Shown: positions 6,247 to 8,157 of the stretch, piece by piece
Layout of the letters: each line of letters starts with the position of its first letter
Numbering within the stretch: the first letter of the stretch is position 1
The notes under the pieces: model-generated
The model's input: the letters and a program-made list of their open reading frames with translations, nothing else
Databases searched by the model: none
Told to the model about the DNA's origin: nothing
Translations under genes and position numbers: made by a program
NCBI GenBank assembly: GCA_037439945.1
Contig: JBBIVA010000141.1
Span: 1-8,157 of the forward strand
Direction: 5' to 3'
Length of the DNA stretch: 8,157 bases
DNA from: CALEUX01 sp037439945
GTDB taxonomy: Bacteria; Bacteroidota; Bacteroidia; Bacteroidales; Marinilabiliaceae

Positions 6247-7833
6247 TTATCTTCTACCTTGTTGTATTGTACCTCCGGAGCCTGATCCTGAACTTGAACC
6301 TGATGAACTACCTGATGAACTACCAGATGAACTACCAGATGAACTACCAGATGAACTACCGGGTGAAAAAGATCTGCCACTATCGAAGGATGAACTTGAA
6401 CCCGATGACCTTGATGATGGTCCACTTGATCCTCTGCTTGAAGGAGTATATGTTGAAGTAGACCTGGACGGACTGCTACTTCCCTGGTGATAAGTAGAAG
6501 TATTTGCCCTGGTATTTGATTGTGTTTGTACCGATCTGGAAGAGCTAACTGTTGAACTGTTGCTTCTTTGATTTGAATTATAATTTTCCTGTACCTGCCG
6601 GGTTCCTATATTACTACTTTGAACTGTTCCGGTAGTCTGCACATTCCTGGAATTGCTACTTACCCTGGTATAGGTAGGGCGATTATATGCAGGCCTTGAA
6701 CTATCTTCAGGTTTTGAATAGCTTGGAGTATAACTTCTACGGGTATTACTTTGTTGAACATTTTCATAACCGGAACGTGTTGTTTCAGGATTTTGCCCTG
6801 ATGTTCCCGATTTAATGGTGTTCTGTTCCTGTGTTCCCCTGCCAGATCTTGTATAAACAGTACCGGTAGTACTTTCATATCTGGTATTGCCCCTTTCATC
6901 CCGCCCAATCCGGGTTCCACTGTTGGTTACCTCACTTCTTTCACCTGAAGTTCTTTTTAAAATTTCCCCTGCATCAACACCAGCTCCGGATGCCAGGCGG
7001 GTATTTGAATTAATACCAGATCTCATACCGGAATAATAAGAACGATTTGATGGTTGATGGTTATCTTTAACTCCATGTCCCCAGTAACCGCCATAATAAG
7101 GGTGGTGATAATATGGGTAATGCCACGAGGAATAATAATAATAGGGGTAATAATTAGAATAGTAATATGGATTGTACCAACCGAAACCGGCTCCCCAATA
7201 ATTATATGGATACCCCCATCCTAAATTGTAATACCAACTGCTTGGATAACCCCATGAATTATAATAAAATGTATTATACCATCTGTTTGTCCAAGTGGGA
7301 AATGCATATGCATAATTACCATCTACGTAAACATTCCAGTCATAATGGTTGAAATAGACTATCTCACTGTACATTGGTGAGTAATAAGGGATACGCATAA
7401 ACGGCCCCCTGAAACGGATCATTCTTTCGGCATAATCACGATCCATTGAAGTGCCTTCAAAACCATCAACCCAATATCCGGTTTCTTCATTATAATAAAT
7501 CAGGGTATCAACATTCTGCTTGTTTTTATCACTTAAAAGTGATGCATATTGTTCCTGTAAAGCACTAAAATCTCTTTCATCCTTAATTTCTGATGATTTA
7601 AGTGATTTTTGGTACTCCCTTTTTTGGTTTATTAAATCTTTTTCTTCAGCTTTTTGAGCTTCTTTACTAATTGAAGGAACCTGCGAAAAGGCCTGTTTAT
7701 TATTTTCGCGGGTAACCCCGGGTACATAGTAAATATCATCGTAATAAACTCCCGGTCCGGCCATACGGCTTGAACCACAGGCGCTTAAAATCAATACCAG
7801 TACCATTGCGGTTGTCAGCTTATTTGCTTTCAT
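6247..7833 (-). CDS. Lipoprotein with Tyr/Trp-rich block and Ser/Gly-rich low-complexity tail
   Basis: I do not recognise a named family. The 528-aa protein begins with a lipoprotein signal peptide whose lipobox LSAC places the lipidated Cys at residue 19. The residues after it (GSSRMAG) lack the acidic export signal known for surface lipoproteins of this phylum, so surface exposure is uncertain. Residues 55-107 are charged and probably helical. Residues 108-180 look folded (IYYNEETGYWVDGF, EIVYFNHYDWNVYVDG). In residues 181-253, 25 Tyr and 9 Trp make up 34 of 73 positions. Residues 262-528 are Ser/Thr/Gly/Arg/Gln/Asn-rich and probably disordered, with six SSSG units at 493-516. The start is firm: AGGAGG lies 7 nt upstream. 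The barrel gene follows on the same strand, suggesting an envelope role. Database names for such compositions may be artefacts of bias. Confidence 0.85.
   Translation of the reverse strand: MKANKLTTAMVLVLILSACGSSRMAGPGVYYDDIYYVPGVTRENNKQAFSQVPSISKEAQKAEEKDLINQKREYQKSLKSSEIKDERDFSALQEQYASLLSDKNKQNVDTLIYYNEETGYWVDGFEGTSMDRDYAERMIRFRGPFMRIPYYSPMYSEIVYFNHYDWNVYVDGNYAYAFPTWTNRWYNTFYYNSWGYPSSWYYNLGWGYPYNYWGAGFGWYNPYYYSNYYPYYYYSSWHYPYYHHPYYGGYWGHGVKDNHQPSNRSYYSGMRSGINSNTRLASGAGVDAGEILKRTSGERSEVTNSGTRIGRDERGNTRYESTTGTVYTRSGRGTQEQNTIKSGTSGQNPETTRSGYENVQQSNTRRSYTPSYSKPEDSSRPAYNRPTYTRVSSNSRNVQTTGTVQSSNIGTRQVQENYNSNQRSNSSTVSSSRSVQTQSNTRANTSTYHQGSSSPSRSTSTYTPSSRGSSGPSSRSSGSSSSFDSGRSFSPGSSSGSSSGSSSGSSSGSSSGSSSGSGSGGTIQQGRR
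6299..6358 (-). repeat. 12-bp coding minisatellite (SSSG repeats)
   Basis: Five tandem 12-bp units lie at 6299-6310, 6311-6322, 6323-6334, 6335-6346 and 6347-6358. On the plus strand the first two read CCTGATGAACTA and the last three CCAGATGAACTA, differing by one base. They encode SSSG units around residues 492-512 of the lipoprotein. As 12 is a multiple of 3, gain or loss of units keeps the frame. Degenerate units flank the exact tract. Confidence 0.9.
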
Positions 7834-7840
7834 CGAAAAT

Positions 7841-7846
7841 CCTCCT
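7841..7846 (-). promoter_or_regulatory. Strong Shine-Dalgarno sequence of the lipoprotein gene
   Basis: AGGAGG on the minus strand lies 7 nt before the ATG at 7833, an ideal match and spacing. The other four genes in the window have no such site, so this gene may be translated unusually efficiently. It also fixes the start codon. Confidence 0.8.
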
Positions 7847-7953
7847 GATAAATTTGATTAAATTACAGCAAAATATGTACCAAAAATCAATGTTTTTGAG
7901 CTATAAACTGAAAAAGTCAAAATGCCTTAAAAAATGTTTAAAATTATTAAATA

Positions 7954-7961
7954 CAAATATA
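7954..7961 (-). promoter_or_regulatory. Candidate -7 promoter element for the lipoprotein-barrel unit
   Basis: TATATTTG on the minus strand matches TAnnTTTG exactly. Transcription would start near 7947, giving a leader of about 114 nt before the ATG. No good -33 TTG is present at the usual distance. Confidence 0.45.
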
Positions 7962-8099
7962 CAAATTAGCTTAAACCAGCCTAAAATATTTGCAAATTGA
8001 TTAAGATGTATTTTTACTTTTCACAAAGTTCCAACAAAATAATTTAAACGTTTTTTTTAAATTCATTGGAAAATGGATACTCAAAATATTTGGATACCC

Positions 8100-8157
8100 G
8101 AATTAAACCCAAATTTGTTTTTAGCCATTTTTTCTAATGACCGTAATTAGAAATTAA
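8100..8157 (-). repeat. Dispersed ~60-bp intergenic repeat, copy C (upstream of the lipoprotein gene)
   Basis: The reverse complement matches positions 5-62 at 54 of 58 without gaps. The GGGTT end faces the lipoprotein gene, about 273 nt before its ATG. The window ends inside the element, so its outer bases (ACTAT in copies A and B) are missing. In this copy, GGTCAT and ATGGCT can pair fully (two wobbles) around the loop TAGAAAAA. Confidence 0.85.

Larger units (their letters stand above)
7834..8157. other. Upstream region of the lipoprotein gene
   Basis: This 324-nt gap to the window end is strongly A/T-rich. It holds the lipoprotein gene's Shine-Dalgarno sequence, a -7 promoter word (7954-7961) and copy C of the dispersed repeat. 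No convincing coding region is seen; open frames here have low-complexity Leu/Lys/Ile-rich composition typical of A/T-rich noise. Confidence 0.65.

Noticed and set aside
6110..6490. Plus-strand open frame with PDEL repeats.
   Set aside because: It is the antisense reading of the 12-bp repeat encoding SSSG in the lipoprotein, which has a lipobox, a strong ribosome-binding site and a promoter word.
7770..8000. 76-residue plus-strand frame upstream of the lipoprotein gene.
   Set aside because: It overlaps the lipoprotein's signal-peptide coding region in antisense, has Lys/Leu/Ile/Asn-rich low-complexity composition and no family features.
1..8157. Terminal inverted repeats of an 8-kb composite transposon or genomic island.
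   Set aside because: The end repeats are inverted, but a third copy lies inside, no transposase or integrase is present, and the genes are core metabolism and envelope genes. Assembly breakage at a dispersed repeat explains the ends better.

Overview
The window looks like chromosomal DNA from a member of the Bacteroidota, most likely Bacteroidales/Marinilabiliales-like. The evidence is low GC, A/T-rich start regions mostly without Shine-Dalgarno sequences, several TAnnTTTG (-7 type) promoter words, a FadL-like outer-membrane protein of the type often annotated 'hemin receptor' in this phylum, and a signal peptide ending in Ala-Gln. No phage, transposase, CRISPR or tRNA/rRNA gene is visible. 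Five protein genes are supported.

Layout: cysD and cysN (242-2579, plus strand) encode the two subunits of the GTP-driven ATP sulfurylase that makes adenosine 5'-phosphosulfate from sulfate and ATP. A convergent gap (2580-2936) carries a 46-nt near-perfect palindrome behind cysN and a GC-rich hairpin with a T-run behind the opposing gene. A diacylglycerol/sphingosine-kinase-like lipid kinase follows on the minus strand (2937-3881). A 630-nt gap (3882-4511) holds a promoter, interleaved inverted repeats, one copy of a dispersed repeat, a hairpin and a terminator. Then come a FadL/OmpP1-like beta-barrel (4512-6092) and, upstream of it on the same strand, a lipoprotein with an extremely Tyr/Trp-rich block and a Ser/Gly repeat tail (6247-7833). 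The lipoprotein and barrel probably form a two-gene envelope unit.

The least expected signal is a dispersed repeat of about 60 bp present in three copies: 1-62 (plus), 4177-4238 (minus) and 8100-8157 (minus). The two end copies agree at 54 of 58 aligned positions; the middle copy agrees with the first at 50 of 62. Each copy lies 185-302 nt upstream of one of the three inferred transcription units (cysD-cysN, lipid kinase, lipoprotein-barrel), with the same end facing the gene. None lies inside an inferred operon or in the convergent gap. Both window ends fall in this repeat, as expected if the window is an assembly contig broken at a high-copy element. The element may therefore be longer and much more abundant than can be seen here.

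The genes otherwise look like ordinary core or lineage genes. No multi-gene novel system is evident; the repeat, the lipoprotein and the structured gap at 3882-4511 are the parts worth following up.
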